From Synechococcus sp. A18-25c (lineage in GTDB: Bacteria > Cyanobacteriota > Cyanobacteriia > PCC-6307 > Cyanobiaceae): a DNA stretch of 64,000 bases. The stretch lies in contig NZ_CP047957.1 in NCBI RefSeq assembly GCF_014280035.1, forward strand, positions 124,001-188,000, read 5' to 3'. The position numbers were made by a program, and so were the translations under genes. Of the stretch, positions 39,580 through 50,220 are shown piece by piece (position 1 is the stretch's first letter; each line of letters opens with the position of its first letter). The notes below the pieces were generated by a model. It ran no database searches, was not told the origin of the DNA, and saw only the letters and a list, made by a program, of their open reading frames with translations.

Positions 39580-40062
39580 TCAGCGCATCAGCGTGGCGCG
39601 CCGGCCCCCATCGCTGCGATGGGCCAGTGTCAGCGTCCAGGCCTCCGGCAACGGCAGGCTGAGCCGTTCCGGCCACTCCACCACCAGAAGGGCTCCCATG
39701 CTCAGCGCTTCCTCTTCCTCCTGCAGAAACAGATCGTTGGCGGCCGCCGGTATCTCCAGCCGGTAGAGATCGAGATGCACCAGCGGCGGTGAACCCTGTG
39801 GGTAGTGCTGGGAAAGGGCGAAGGTGGGGCTAGTGATCGGTTCATCAATGCCCAGCGCGGCTGCGATGCCTTGGACGAGTGAGGTTTTTCCAGCGCCGAG
39901 CGGACCCTCCAGCATCAGCAGGCACGGTCGATCCGGCTGTTCCACCAACCAGCGGCCCAACGCGCGGGTGGCCTCCAGGTCCGCTAACACCCAGGACCGA
40001 TCGGTAGATTGCGTGTCAAGCGAGCCCGAAGCCTCGGCGTCTCTGCAGAGATTCAACTCCAC
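39580..40062 (-). CDS. tsaE: tRNA threonylcarbamoyladenosine biosynthesis ATPase TsaE
   Basis: 160 residues. It works with TsaB and TsaD in t6A37 synthesis. Walker [18 protein letters not shown], then [22 protein letters not shown] and VVEWPERL are diagnostic for the YjeE/TsaE family. GTG 40062 is the longest start; GTG 39990 ([12 protein letters not shown]) would give a more family-typical N-terminus. Divergent from ahcY with only about 24 bases between starts if 40062 is used, which favours the later start. Confidence 0.92.
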   Translation of the reverse strand: MELNLCRDAEASGSLDTQSTDRSWVLADLEATRALGRWLVEQPDRPCLLMLEGPLGAGKTSLVQGIAAALGIDEPITSPTFALSQHYPQGSPPLVHLDLYRLEIPAAANDLFLQEEEEALSMGALLVVEWPERLSLPLPEAWTLTLAHRSDGGRRATLMR

Positions 40063-40086
40063 GTTTTTTTAGGGAGCACCGAAACC

Positions 40087-41517
<1,431 letters not shown>

Positions 41518-41530
41518 TCGGTTGACGGTC

Positions 41531-41561
41531 AGCCAGGTCGCTTCGACGGCCTGGCTTTTTT
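41531..41561 (+). terminator. Rho-independent terminator of ahcY
   Basis: AGCCAGG (41531-41537) pairs with CCTGGCT (41550-41556) around a 12-base loop, followed by a run of six T. It starts 14 bases after the ahcY stop. Confidence 0.88.
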
Positions 41562-41742
41562 GATACCCATTTTCAGCAGTGGCAGAACGGCTGATGACTC
41601 AGCGGTGGTTGGGTCTTTTGGGGCATCCGGTGTCTGACACAGTTGCTGCGGCTCTCCGGCGACCCGGCTAGCTCGCTTCCTTGCACCTGAGTGTCATTCA
41701 TAGTCTCTTCATGGAAGACTTGCCCGGTCTTCCAGTGCACGC

Positions 41743-42402
41743 ATGGGGCTCACCGAATTTGTCACTCAGCTGCCGGATTGGATCGGTGAGGCGGTAAAGG
41801 CCAATCCCTGGGCTGGGTATGCCGCCATCTTCGCGGCGATGTTCTTGGAGAATCTGTTTCCGCCCATTCCTTCAGAGCTGATCATGCCCCTAGGTGGCTT
41901 CTACGTGCAGCAGGGGCAGCTGCAGTTAATTCCGGTCGTTCTGGCTGGCTTGCTGGGCACCGTCCTTGGCGCGCTGCCCTGGTACGGGATCGGTCGTCTG
42001 ATCAATGAGGAGCGAATTGAGCATTGGCTCAGTCGTCATGGGCGTTGGATCGGCATCAGCCCGGAAGAACTGGGGCGCAGCCGGCGCTGGTTCAACCGTT
42101 ACGGCACGGCCCTGGTGTTCTGGGGGCGCCTTGTGCCCGGCATCCGCACCTTGATCTCGGTGCCGGCAGGGATTGAGCTGATGCCGATTACCCCGTTCCT
42201 GATTTGGACCACGGCCGGCAGCCTGATCTGGACCTTGCTGCTCACTGTTGCCGGCATGGTGCTAGGTGAGGGTTACAGCAATGTGGAGACTCTGATCGAT
42301 CCGATCAGCAAAGGGATCAAGGTGGTGCTGGTGATTGCAGTGCTCGCCGGCGGAATCTGGCTTGGCCTGCGCATCTGGCGTCGTCGCAACGCCGCCGATT
42401 AA
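41743..42402 (+). CDS. DedA-family membrane protein
   Basis: 219 residues, several membrane segments. Motifs FLENLFPPIPSELIMPLGG and FWGRLVPGIRTLISVPAG mark the DedA/SNARE-associated family, including the conserved Arg of the second. Members act in membrane homeostasis, some as undecaprenyl-phosphate or phospholipid flippases; the role here is not defined. Stands alone; convergent with ssb. Confidence 0.92.
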   Translation: MGLTEFVTQLPDWIGEAVKANPWAGYAAIFAAMFLENLFPPIPSELIMPLGGFYVQQGQLQLIPVVLAGLLGTVLGALPWYGIGRLINEERIEHWLSRHGRWIGISPEELGRSRRWFNRYGTALVFWGRLVPGIRTLISVPAGIELMPITPFLIWTTAGSLIWTLLLTVAGMVLGEGYSNVETLIDPISKGIKVVLVIAVLAGGIWLGLRIWRRRNAAD

Positions 42403-42425
42403 TCCTTCGAACCCTCCGCCAAGAT

Positions 42426-42453
42426 GCTGGCGTTGCCATCCGGTAACGCCAGC
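42426..42453. terminator. Perfect hairpin between convergent dedA-like and ssb genes
   Basis: GCTGGCGTT (42426-42434) is the exact reverse complement of AACGCCAGC (42445-42453), with a 10-base loop. No T-run follows on either strand, so it is either a T-less bidirectional terminator or an mRNA 3'-end stabiliser. Confidence 0.55.
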
Positions 42454-42467
42454 GCCCTAACGGCTGA

Positions 42468-42863
42468 TCAGAAGGGCACTTCCTCCTCGCTGGGGGCGCC
42501 GCCGCCGAAGTTTCCGCCACCGAAATTGCCGGAGCCGGCCTCGTTGTCGCGCTTGGATCCCAGCAGTTCCAGACGATCCACCCGCACCACCGGCTTGCTG
42601 CGCTCTTCGCCGCTGTTGCGGTCCGTCCAGCGATCCAGCTTGAAGCTGCCGATGATGCCGAGCAGCGAGCCTTTTTTCACGTAATCGGCAGCGACCTGTG
42701 CTTGCTTGCCCCAGATCTCGAGATTGAACCAATCGGGTTCGTCATCGCGGCTGCGTCGGTTCACGGCGATCGTGAGGTTGGCCACCATGCTTCCGGATTC
42801 GAAGTAGCGCACTTCGGGGTCTCGGCCTGCCCGGCCGACGAGGGTCACGGAATTGACTCCCAT
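42468..42863 (-). CDS. ssb: Single-stranded DNA-binding protein
   Basis: 131 residues. OB-fold motifs NSVTLVGRAGRDPEVRYFES, VANLTIAVNRRS and WFNLEIWGKQAQVAADYVKK are followed by a Gly/Asn-rich tail and the acidic tip EEEVPF, the partner-binding peptide. ATG 42863 has AGGAG seven bases upstream; the open frame to 42890 is not the start. Divergent from mreB. Confidence 0.96.
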   Translation of the reverse strand: MGVNSVTLVGRAGRDPEVRYFESGSMVANLTIAVNRRSRDDEPDWFNLEIWGKQAQVAADYVKKGSLLGIIGSFKLDRWTDRNSGEERSKPVVRVDRLELLGSKRDNEAGSGNFGGGNFGGGAPSEEEVPF

Positions 42864-43016
42864 TGAATTGCTCCTGTTAGTTGGGTTCATGATGCGCCAC
42901 GGTTGCCGGAATTGACCGTTGTCGTGGCTGCTTTCAAGGAGTTCCCCCGTCGTGGCCAGACGTAACAGATGGGTCTGGAAACTGCTCCTATGATTCGCCG
43001 AAATGTGGTTCCGCCA

Positions 43017-44069
43017 GTGCTCTTCCGCCGCTTCCAGTTGTCCCGCGACATCGGCATTGACCTGGGCACGGCTAACACCCTGATTTACGTCTCCGGCAAG
43101 GGGATTGTGCTGCAGGAGCCCTCGGTGGTCGCCCTCGATCTTGAGCGCGGCGTCACCATGGCGGTAGGTGATGAAGCGAAGTTGATGCTGGGGCGGACGC
43201 CCGGCAACATCCGCGCAGTGCGTCCCTTGCGCGATGGCGTGATTGCTGATTTCGATGCCGCAGAGCAGATGCTCAAGACCTTTATTCAGAAGGGCAATGA
43301 GGGCCGCGGCATTGTTGCGCCAAGGTTGGTGGTGGGTATTCCTAGTGGTGTGACCGGGGTCGAACGGCGGGCCGTGCGCGAAGCCGGTCTAGCCGGCGCC
43401 CGCGAAGTGCACCTCATCGATGAGCCGGTGGCAGCTGCCATCGGTGCCGGTCTGCCGGTGACCGAACCGGTCGGAACGATGATTGTTGATATTGGTGGTG
43501 GCACCACCGAGGTCGCTGTGCTCAGTCTTGGTGGCACGGTGCTCAGCGAGTCGGTGCGGGTCGCAGGCGATGAAATCAGCGATTCCATCGGTGTGTATCT
43601 CAAGAAAGTGCACAACCTGGTGGTGGGCGAACGCACCGCAGAAGAGATCAAGATCCGCATCGGCTCTGCCTTCCCCGATAACGAGTTCGACCAGACTGTG
43701 ATGGACGTGCGCGGCCTGCACTTGTTGTCCGGTCTGCCTCGCACCATTCAGCTCCAGGCCGGCGACCTCAGAGAGGCCATCGCCGAGCCACTCAATGTGA
43801 TTGTGGAAGCGGTGAAGCGCACCCTGGAACGCACGCCGCCCGAACTGGCCGCCGACATCGTCGATCGCGGGATCATGCTGGCTGGAGGCGGTGCCCTAGT
43901 GCGGGGCCTTAGCGACTTGATCAGCCATGAGACCGGCATTTTCACGCACATTGCTGAAGACCCTCTGCTCTGCGTGGTCAAGGGATGCGGTCAGGTGCTT
44001 GAGGATTACAAACGTCTCCAGCGGGTGCTTGACACCCCTGAATTCGTTCGAGCCGCGGCTGCCGTCTAA
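43017..44069 (+). CDS. mreB: Rod-shape-determining actin homologue MreB
   Basis: Forms cytoplasmic filaments that guide side-wall growth. About 350 residues from GTG 43017 (LFRRFQLSRDIGIDLGTANTL); ATG 42990 and ATG 42969 are in-frame alternatives. ATP-binding motifs IGIDLGTANTLIYV, MIVDIGGGTTEVAVLSLGG and IMLAGGGALVRGL are intact. First of mreB-mreC-mreD, five bases before mreC. Confidence 0.96.
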   Translation: MLFRRFQLSRDIGIDLGTANTLIYVSGKGIVLQEPSVVALDLERGVTMAVGDEAKLMLGRTPGNIRAVRPLRDGVIADFDAAEQMLKTFIQKGNEGRGIVAPRLVVGIPSGVTGVERRAVREAGLAGAREVHLIDEPVAAAIGAGLPVTEPVGTMIVDIGGGTTEVAVLSLGGTVLSESVRVAGDEISDSIGVYLKKVHNLVVGERTAEEIKIRIGSAFPDNEFDQTVMDVRGLHLLSGLPRTIQLQAGDLREAIAEPLNVIVEAVKRTLERTPPELAADIVDRGIMLAGGGALVRGLSDLISHETGIFTHIAEDPLLCVVKGCGQVLEDYKRLQRVLDTPEFVRAAAAV

Positions 44070-44074
44070 CCGCT

Positions 44075-44818
44075 ATGGGTTCTTCCCAGTGGCCGCAGGG
44101 GTCGCGGCTGCGTTCGGTTCAGCGCCTGTGGCCCTGGTTGCTGCTGCTCGTGGCGCTTGGCTTGGTGCGATTCAGTAAAGGTGCCGGTTTCGCCGATGCC
44201 TTTGCGTTGATTAGCCGCCCGTTCTGGCCCGGTACGGCGCAGCGCGAATGGGTTCAATCCGCCACAAAGCAGGAAGAGGCTGCCCGACTGATGCTGCTGG
44301 AGGAAGACAACGCTCGCCTTCGGGGCCTGTTGAAACTAAACCAGCAGTCGTCTGGCGATTGGCTTCAAGCCGCTGTGATTTCGCGTGCCGCGTCCGGTTG
44401 GTGGCAGCAGCTGGAGCTCGGCACGGGATCGATCCAGGGTGTGGCCAAAGACGATGCGGTGGTGGGTCCCGGTGGTCTGGTCGGTCGTGTGCAGAGCGTG
44501 ACGCCCACCACCAGTCGCGTGCGTTTGCTCACGGCTCCTGGTAGCCGGATCGGCGTCTGGTTGCCCCGCACCCGTCAGCATGGCCTGCTGTTGGGGCTGG
44601 GCACGGCTCGGCCTCAGTTGCAGTTTCTCGACAAGGAAGTTCGGGTGAAGGAAGGGGATCTGGTCAGCACCTCTCCTGCTAGCACTCTCTTGCCCCCCAA
44701 TCTGCCGGTGGCGGTGGTGCAATCGATCAACCTGCGGGCTGTGCCAGCTCCCACGGCTCTGGTGCAATTGATTGCTGCTCCTGATGCCATCGACTGGGTT
44801 CAGGTGAAGGTGCGCTGA
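44075..44818 (+). CDS. mreC: Rod-shape-determining protein MreC
   Basis: 247 residues: short cytoplasmic N-terminus, one membrane helix (about residues 14-30), a coiled coil (KQEEAARLMLLEEDNARLRG) and the periplasmic beta domain with VGPGGLVGRVQSVTPTTSRV and GDLVSTSPASTLLPPNLPVA. Scaffold between MreB and the wall-synthesis enzymes. It lies five bases after mreB and three before mreD. Confidence 0.94.
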   Translation: MGSSQWPQGSRLRSVQRLWPWLLLLVALGLVRFSKGAGFADAFALISRPFWPGTAQREWVQSATKQEEAARLMLLEEDNARLRGLLKLNQQSSGDWLQAAVISRAASGWWQQLELGTGSIQGVAKDDAVVGPGGLVGRVQSVTPTTSRVRLLTAPGSRIGVWLPRTRQHGLLLGLGTARPQLQFLDKEVRVKEGDLVSTSPASTLLPPNLPVAVVQSINLRAVPAPTALVQLIAAPDAIDWVQVKVR

Positions 44819-44821
44819 TCC

Positions 44822-45325
44822 ATGACCCCACTGCATCGCCAGCCCACCTGTGTGGCCTCCGTGTTGCTGGTGCCTCTGCTTCAGCTCGCAGGACCGTCCT
44901 GGCTCACTTTGGAGGGCGTCCCTCCCAGCTGGGCCATGCTCTGGTTGCTGCCCTGGTCTTTGGTGGATGGACCCGTCCCCGGTTTGATTGCTGGAGCCGG
45001 CCTGGGGATGGTGTTGGACGGGCTCAGCCTGGGCGACACCACGCAGGTGCCGGGATTGATGTTGATGGGCTGGTGGTGGGGACGACTGGGACGTCGCGGG
45101 CCACCGATTCAGCGCAGCCTCAATCTCGGTTTACTGGCCTGGATCGGCACGGTGGTGCTTGGGTTGAGCCTCTGGCTGCAGTGGCTGGTGCTGGGGGTAC
45201 CGGAAGCGATGATCCAGGCTTGGGCACTGCACACCACCGTGGCGCAGTCGCTGATCACTGGACTGCTGGCCCCGATGGTCGGATCCTGGCAACTGCTCCT
45301 CTGGCGACGCCGGTCCCCTGCATGA
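44822..45325 (+). CDS. mreD: Rod-shape-determining protein MreD (probable)
   Basis: 167 residues, nearly all hydrophobic, with about five predicted membrane segments. Sequence is poorly conserved in this family, so the call rests on size, topology and position right after mreC. Its stop overlaps the next start as ATGA. Confidence 0.8.
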   Translation: MTPLHRQPTCVASVLLVPLLQLAGPSWLTLEGVPPSWAMLWLLPWSLVDGPVPGLIAGAGLGMVLDGLSLGDTTQVPGLMLMGWWWGRLGRRGPPIQRSLNLGLLAWIGTVVLGLSLWLQWLVLGVPEAMIQAWALHTTVAQSLITGLLAPMVGSWQLLLWRRRSPA

Positions 45326-46629
45326 CTGAATTCAAACAACGGCGGTTGGTCCTGGTCGGTCTGGCGGTTGCAGGCCTGGCGACCATTGGCTGGGGCTGTC
45401 GTAGACCCGCAGCTCCGGAGAGCACGCTGCAGCTCTGGACTCTGGAGCTAGCGCCCAAATTCAACCCCTATATGACATCGGTGATTGAGGCCTGGGAGAC
45501 CCGTTATCCAGATGTCCCGGTGCGTTGGACCGATCTCCTCTGGGGGACTGTGGAACGCAAGCTGCTGGCCGCGGTGTTTGCCCGCACGGCACCGGATCTG
45601 GTGAATCTGAATCCTCCTTTTGCTGCCAACTTGGCCAGCAAGGGAGGACTGACGGATCTCACCCCGCTGTTGCCCGATGGTGCCTCCGAGCGCTACTTGC
45701 CTTCGGTCTGGGATGCAGCTCGGGACCCAAAGGGCGGGCAGATTGCGATTCCCTGGTACCTCACGGTGCGTCTGAGCCTGGTGAACCGCGATCTGCTGCG
45801 CGGTGCTGGGCTCGAGCAGGCTCCTCAGCGCTGGGAGGACGTGCCCGCTTTTGCCAGACAAATCCGCGAACGCACCGGGCACTACGGAGTGTTTGTGACT
45901 GTGGTGCCGGATGACTCCGCCGAACTGCTGGAGTCGATGGTGCAGATGGGTGTGACCTTGCTCGATGACCGCCAGAGGGCTGCCTTCAATACCCCGGCCG
46001 GTCGCAAGGCTTTCGCCTTCTGGACCAATCTTTACCGGGAGGGTCTCTTGCCGCGGGAAGTGGTCAGCCAGGGACAGCGGCGGGCAGTCGAGCTGTTTCA
46101 GAGCGGTGAGCTGGCCTTGCTAGCCAGTGGTGCGAAGTTCCTGGGCAACATCCAGACCAATGCACCCGGGGTGGCAGCGGTCACCGAGCCACGACCGCCG
46201 CTCACCGGGACTGATGGAGTGGCCAATGTGGCTTTGATGACCCTAGTGGTCCCGCGGCAAAGCGACAACGCTGCGGATGCGGTGCTGTTTGCTCTCTTCC
46301 TCACCAATGGCGAGAACCAGGCCCGCTTCGCGCGCGAGGCGCTGGTACTGCCCTCGTCGACGCAGGCCCTGGCGGCGGTGAGGGCGGAGTTGGAGGCAGA
46401 GCGTCCCTCGGATCCAGGCGCTGCTCAGATTCGTGAGGCACGGTTGCTGTCTGCTGAAACCCTGGAGCGGGCACGGGTGCTTGTGCCGGCTACACCAGGT
46501 GTGAAGCGGCTTCAAAGCATCATTTACACCCAGCTGCAGCGGGCGATGCTGGGCCAGATCAGCAGTGATCAGGCCGTGCGTGAGGCTGAAGAGCAGTGGA
46601 ATCGCTACGCACGCTCACGCTGGCCTTGA
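45322..46629 (+). CDS. Extracellular solute-binding lipoprotein, family 1 (sugar type)
   Basis: 435 residues from ATG 45322. Signal with a lipobox-like TIGWGC gives a lipid-anchored periplasmic protein. STLQLWTLELAPKFNPYMTSVIEAW and RTAPDLVNLNPPFAANLASKG are typical of sugar ABC binding proteins, near the MalE/GgtB group. No permease or ATPase genes lie beside it; its start is coupled to mreD (ATGA). It may serve a transporter encoded elsewhere or have a wall-related role; the location after mreBCD is notable. Confidence 0.85.
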   Translation: MTEFKQRRLVLVGLAVAGLATIGWGCRRPAAPESTLQLWTLELAPKFNPYMTSVIEAWETRYPDVPVRWTDLLWGTVERKLLAAVFARTAPDLVNLNPPFAANLASKGGLTDLTPLLPDGASERYLPSVWDAARDPKGGQIAIPWYLTVRLSLVNRDLLRGAGLEQAPQRWEDVPAFARQIRERTGHYGVFVTVVPDDSAELLESMVQMGVTLLDDRQRAAFNTPAGRKAFAFWTNLYREGLLPREVVSQGQRRAVELFQSGELALLASGAKFLGNIQTNAPGVAAVTEPRPPLTGTDGVANVALMTLVVPRQSDNAADAVLFALFLTNGENQARFAREALVLPSSTQALAAVRAELEAERPSDPGAAQIREARLLSAETLERARVLVPATPGVKRLQSIIYTQLQRAMLGQISSDQAVREAEEQWNRYARSRWP

Positions 46630-46752
46630 AAGACTCGGATTTGGCGAGATCTAATCCTTAAGAGAAGGCAAAGTCTGCGCTCCTTAGCCAATCAAAAGTC
46701 TCGATCTGCTCACCCCGAACGGTAGGGTTGCGACTCTTCAAGTAGGGAGCGC

Positions 46753-47559
46753 ATGCCAGAAGGGCCATCACAAACCAGAGGTGATGGGCCGCTTCAGCTG
46801 GCTCCTGAGCCCCACAAAGCCACCGTGCTGGTGGTCGACGATGAGCCTGCAGTTCGTCGCGTTTTGGTGATGCGGCTCCAGTTAGCTGGTTACCGAGTGG
46901 TCTGTGCCGAAGATGGCGAGCAGGCCTTGGAAATGTTCCACAGCGAGTCACCGGACCTGGTGGTGCTCGATGTGATGCTGCCCAAGCTCGATGGCTTCGC
47001 TGTTTGCCGTCGCTTGCGCGCCGAGTCTTGTGTACCAATCATTTTCCTCTCCGCGCTGGAAGCCATTTCCGAGCGGGTGGCGGGACTTGATCTTGGGGCT
47101 GACGATTACCTTCCGAAACCCTTCAGCCCGAAGGAGCTGGAAGCGCGCATCGCCACCATTCTGCGCCGGGTGGGCCGCGGCTCTGCCACCGCCGAACCCA
47201 GGGAGCTGCCAACCGGTCAGGGCGTGGTGCGCGTCGGTGATCTGGTGGTGGACACCAACCGTCGACAGGTGACGCGTGGTAACGAACGCATCTCGCTCAC
47301 CTACACAGAGTTCAGCCTTCTTGAGCTGTTGTTCCGCGAGCCCGGCCGTGTGGTGCCTCGTGCCGAAATCCTGGAACAACTCTGGGGTTACCCACCCCGC
47401 CGTGCCGCTGATCTGCGTGTGGTGGACGTGTATGTGGCCCGCTTGCGTGGCAAGTTAGAGCCCGACCCTCGCAACCCGGAGCTGATTCTCACCGTCCGTG
47501 GCATTGGTTATTCCTCTCAGCGCATGGGCGATGGTGCTCCTGCTGCTGCAGCTGGCTAG
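46753..47559 (+). CDS. rpaB: OmpR-type response regulator RpaB
   Basis: 268 residues. Receiver domain: VLVVDDEPAVRRVL (acidic pocket), phospho-Asp in LVVLDVMLPKLDGF, and the Lys in DDYLPKPFSPKEL. C-terminal winged helix: LTYTEFSLLELLFREPGRVV and RAADLRVVDVYVARLRGKLE. This is the Ycf27/RpaB type that binds HLR1 elements to control high-light and photosystem genes with the kinase NblS. A 20-residue Pro/Gln-rich leader precedes the domain. AGGGAG lies a few bases upstream of ATG 46753. Confidence 0.93.
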   Translation: MPEGPSQTRGDGPLQLAPEPHKATVLVVDDEPAVRRVLVMRLQLAGYRVVCAEDGEQALEMFHSESPDLVVLDVMLPKLDGFAVCRRLRAESCVPIIFLSALEAISERVAGLDLGADDYLPKPFSPKELEARIATILRRVGRGSATAEPRELPTGQGVVRVGDLVVDTNRRQVTRGNERISLTYTEFSLLELLFREPGRVVPRAEILEQLWGYPPRRAADLRVVDVYVARLRGKLEPDPRNPELILTVRGIGYSSQRMGDGAPAAAAG

Positions 47560-47646
47560 GCCTTTGCAGGGTGTGTTTGATTGTTGAGGGTCGCCTTCGG
47601 GTCCCATCGACCGGCAGAGTGGCGCCCGACTGCATCCCGCTCCCCT

Positions 47647-49116
47647 GTGTCTGAACTGCGTGAGACCCGCCTCGAGAAGGCGAATGCACTCAGAGATCAG
47701 GGCCGTGAGCCCTACGCCTTGCTGTTTGAGCCGACCCATCGGATGGCTGCGCTGCAGGCGAACCATGCTGATTTGCCCAAGGGTGAGGAGCGGGACTGCA
47801 CTGTGGCGGTGGCCGGCCGGGTGATGACCCGTCGGGTTATGGGCAAGCTCGCCTTCTTCACTCTGGCGGATGAAACTGGCACGATTCAGCTGTTTCTCGA
47901 GAAAGCTGCCCTGGGGGAGGCTTTTGCCCAGATCACGTCCCTAGTGGATTCAGGGGATCTAATCGGGGTCCAGGGCATCCTGCGCCGCACCGACCGCGGT
48001 GAATTGTCGGTGAAGGTGAGTGAGTGGACGATGCTCACCAAGGCTTTGCAGCCTTTGCCAGACAAGTGGCATGGCCTGGCGGATGTGGAGAAGCGCTACC
48101 GCCAGCGTTACCTCGACCTGATCGTGACGCCCCAGTCCAGAGAGACCTTCAGGCGCCGGGCGAACACGGTGAGTGCCATTCGCCGCTGGTTGGATGACCG
48201 TGCGTTTCTGGAGATCGAGACTCCGGTGCTCCAGAGCCAGCCCGGTGGTGCCGATGCCCGTCCCTTCGAGACCCATCACAACGCTCTGGACCTGCCGCTG
48301 ACGTTGCGGATTGCCACGGAGCTGCACCTCAAGCGTCTCGTGGTCGGTGGATTTGAACGGGTTTACGAGCTGGGGCGCATCTTCCGCAACGAGGGCGTCA
48401 GCACCCGCCATAACCCTGAATTCACCTCGGTGGAGATTTACCAGGCCTACAGCGATTACATCGGGATGATGGAGCTCACCGAGCAGATGGTGAGCTCGGT
48501 CTGTCAGGAGGTCTGCGGCACCACCACCCTCACCTATCAGGGAACCGAGATTGATCTGGCCCCGCCTTGGCGTCGCGCCACCATGCATGAGCTGGTGGAG
48601 GACGCCACCGGACTGGATTTCAACAGCTTTACTCGCCGTGATGACGCAGCGACCGCGATGCAGGCGAAAGGCCTGCATGCACCTGAGCTGGCTGATTCGG
48701 TGGGTCGATTGCTGAACGAAGCCTTTGAGCAGTCGGTGGAGTCGACGCTGATCCAGCCCACATTCGTGATCGATTACCCGGTGGAGATTTCACCCCTGGC
48801 GCGCCCGCATCGCAGCAAGCCTGGACTGGTCGAACGCTTTGAGCTGTTCATTGTGGGTCGTGAACATGCCAATGCGTTCAGTGAGCTCACCGATCCTGTG
48901 GATCAGCGCCAGCGCCTGGAAGCGCAGCAGGAGCGCAAGGCTGCCGGCGATCTCGAGGCCCAGGGTCTGGATGAAGATTTCGTCACGGCCTTAGAAGTGG
49001 GCATGCCGCCGACGGGCGGGCTTGGCATCGGCATTGATCGGCTGGTGATGCTGCTTACCGACAGTCCTTCGATCCGCGATGTGATCGCCTTCCCGCTGCT
49101 GCGGCCCGACGCTTAA
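47647..49116 (+). CDS. lysS: Lysine-tRNA ligase, class II
   Basis: 489 residues. OB-fold anticodon domain ([19 protein letters not shown]) then the class II core: motif 2 region [21 protein letters not shown] and motif 3 [16 protein letters not shown] 47647 begins [16 protein letters not shown], the usual N-terminal helix; the longer frame from 47581 is not needed. Confidence 0.96.
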   Translation: MSELRETRLEKANALRDQGREPYALLFEPTHRMAALQANHADLPKGEERDCTVAVAGRVMTRRVMGKLAFFTLADETGTIQLFLEKAALGEAFAQITSLVDSGDLIGVQGILRRTDRGELSVKVSEWTMLTKALQPLPDKWHGLADVEKRYRQRYLDLIVTPQSRETFRRRANTVSAIRRWLDDRAFLEIETPVLQSQPGGADARPFETHHNALDLPLTLRIATELHLKRLVVGGFERVYELGRIFRNEGVSTRHNPEFTSVEIYQAYSDYIGMMELTEQMVSSVCQEVCGTTTLTYQGTEIDLAPPWRRATMHELVEDATGLDFNSFTRRDDAATAMQAKGLHAPELADSVGRLLNEAFEQSVESTLIQPTFVIDYPVEISPLARPHRSKPGLVERFELFIVGREHANAFSELTDPVDQRQRLEAQQERKAAGDLEAQGLDEDFVTALEVGMPPTGGLGIGIDRLVMLLTDSPSIRDVIAFPLLRPDA

Positions 49117-49194
49117 AGCAGTCCTTCAAGCCGGAATTGGCCACCCTGAACCCTCAGGGTGGATAATGGTTCACAGTGGCATGGTCCCTTTCCC

Positions 49195-49458
49195 ATGAGT
49201 GGTGAGCGCGTAGGTTTCCGCTTCAAGCACGCCGATGCGGTGGTCAAGCGCAATCCCCAGGGGCGCTCCCGCCGTGGCTGGGTGATGGAGCCGGTGGAGC
49301 AGACCACCAGCCGAGGCACCAAAATGCCCGCCTATCGCATCCGCTGGCGAGACAGTGAGCGTCCTGAGATCGTGTTGCAGCACATGCTGATTGCCGATCC
49401 TGACCCCACGCCTCCACCCGAAAATGTGAGTCTCGAGCCCCCTGCCCCCAAGGCTTGA
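49195..49458 (+). CDS. Conserved-looking small protein, 87 residues
   Basis: ATG 49195 begins MSGERVGFRFKHADAVVKRN. Basic and beta-rich with MPAYRIRWRDSERPEIVLQH, ending in a proline-rich tail. It resembles small SH3/Tudor-like beta barrels but no family is certain. It ends ten bases before the convergent ergothioneine-linked gene. Confidence 0.6.
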   Translation: MSGERVGFRFKHADAVVKRNPQGRSRRGWVMEPVEQTTSRGTKMPAYRIRWRDSERPEIVLQHMLIADPDPTPPPENVSLEPPAPKA

Positions 49459-49467
49459 GGGTCGCTT

Positions 49468-49953
49468 TCAGCTGAGGCCCTGACGGCGCCTCAGCTCCTC
49501 CAGCTCCTGGTGGGCCTCGAACAAGGCCCAGTCTTCATCCAGGCTGCGTTGTCCCGATTGTTGACTGGCCTGCTGGTTGAGGTCAGAGATCTGACGGTCG
49601 AGGTCCTTGAAGCTCTGTCCGAGCCGATCCAGCTCTGTCCAGAGAACTCTGCCTTGATTCATCAAGGTGCTGACGTGGTCTTTGGCCCGCTGCGCCAGGT
49701 CATCGGCACCGGCATCGCGGGCTTTGTCGCTGCGTGCACCCCAGGCCTGCACCTGTTCGGCAAGCGACAGCAACTGGCGACGTAGGTCCCGGGCTTGCAG
49801 CTGCATCTGATCGCGTCTTCGGCAGAGATCGCGTTGCCGGTCCTGCAGGTGCTGCTCCTGGAGCAGACGATCTTGATCGGGATTGGAACGCAGAAACGCG
49901 TCCAGGCGCTCTTCCAGATTGCGCTCCAGTTGATCCAGCCAGGTGGGGGCCAT
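49468..49953 (-). CDS. Coiled-coil protein linked to ergothioneine genes
   Basis: 161 residues, almost wholly helical and rich in Gln, Arg, Leu and Asp (for example DQDRLLQEQHLQDRQRDLCR). To my recollection such cyanobacterial proteins next to egtB/egtD are named hercynine metabolism protein; the function is not established. Its start overlaps the stop of the 80-residue gene upstream. Last gene of the egt operon. Confidence 0.65.
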   Translation of the reverse strand: MAPTWLDQLERNLEERLDAFLRSNPDQDRLLQEQHLQDRQRDLCRRRDQMQLQARDLRRQLLSLAEQVQAWGARSDKARDAGADDLAQRAKDHVSTLMNQGRVLWTELDRLGQSFKDLDRQISDLNQQASQQSGQRSLDEDWALFEAHQELEELRRRQGLS

Positions 49954-50195
49954 CAGTTGGTCTGGCCGGCCTGGTCCGGTGCTCGGGTGATTAATGGTGC
50001 TTCGATCTCCTCCTGGAGCGGCGTGATCGCTGCTTCGCGGGAACGCAGCATCAGCTGCGTCAGCCGCGCCACCGCCCCTTCCCCCATTTCGAGTTGGCCG
50101 ATCCGCTCGAACGCTCCCATGTAAATCGCCTCCAGTTCGCTGATCAGCTGCTCACGCTGGGCCTTGATCGTCTGACGTCGTTCTTCAAGTCCCAT
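49953..50195 (-). CDS. Small helical protein linked to ergothioneine genes
   Basis: 80 residues: MGLEERRQTIKAQREQLISE, LEAIYMGAFERIGQLEMGEG, then RLTQLMLRSREAAI. To my recollection annotated as hercynine metabolism small protein in picocyanobacteria, on the basis of gene neighbourhood. It lies between egtD (25 bases upstream) and the coiled-coil gene (one-base overlap). Confidence 0.65.
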   Translation of the reverse strand: MGLEERRQTIKAQREQLISELEAIYMGAFERIGQLEMGEGAVARLTQLMLRSREAAITPLQEEIEAPLITRAPDQAGQTN

Positions 50196-50220
50196 GGCTG
50201 TGCTTCAGCGGCTCTAATGT

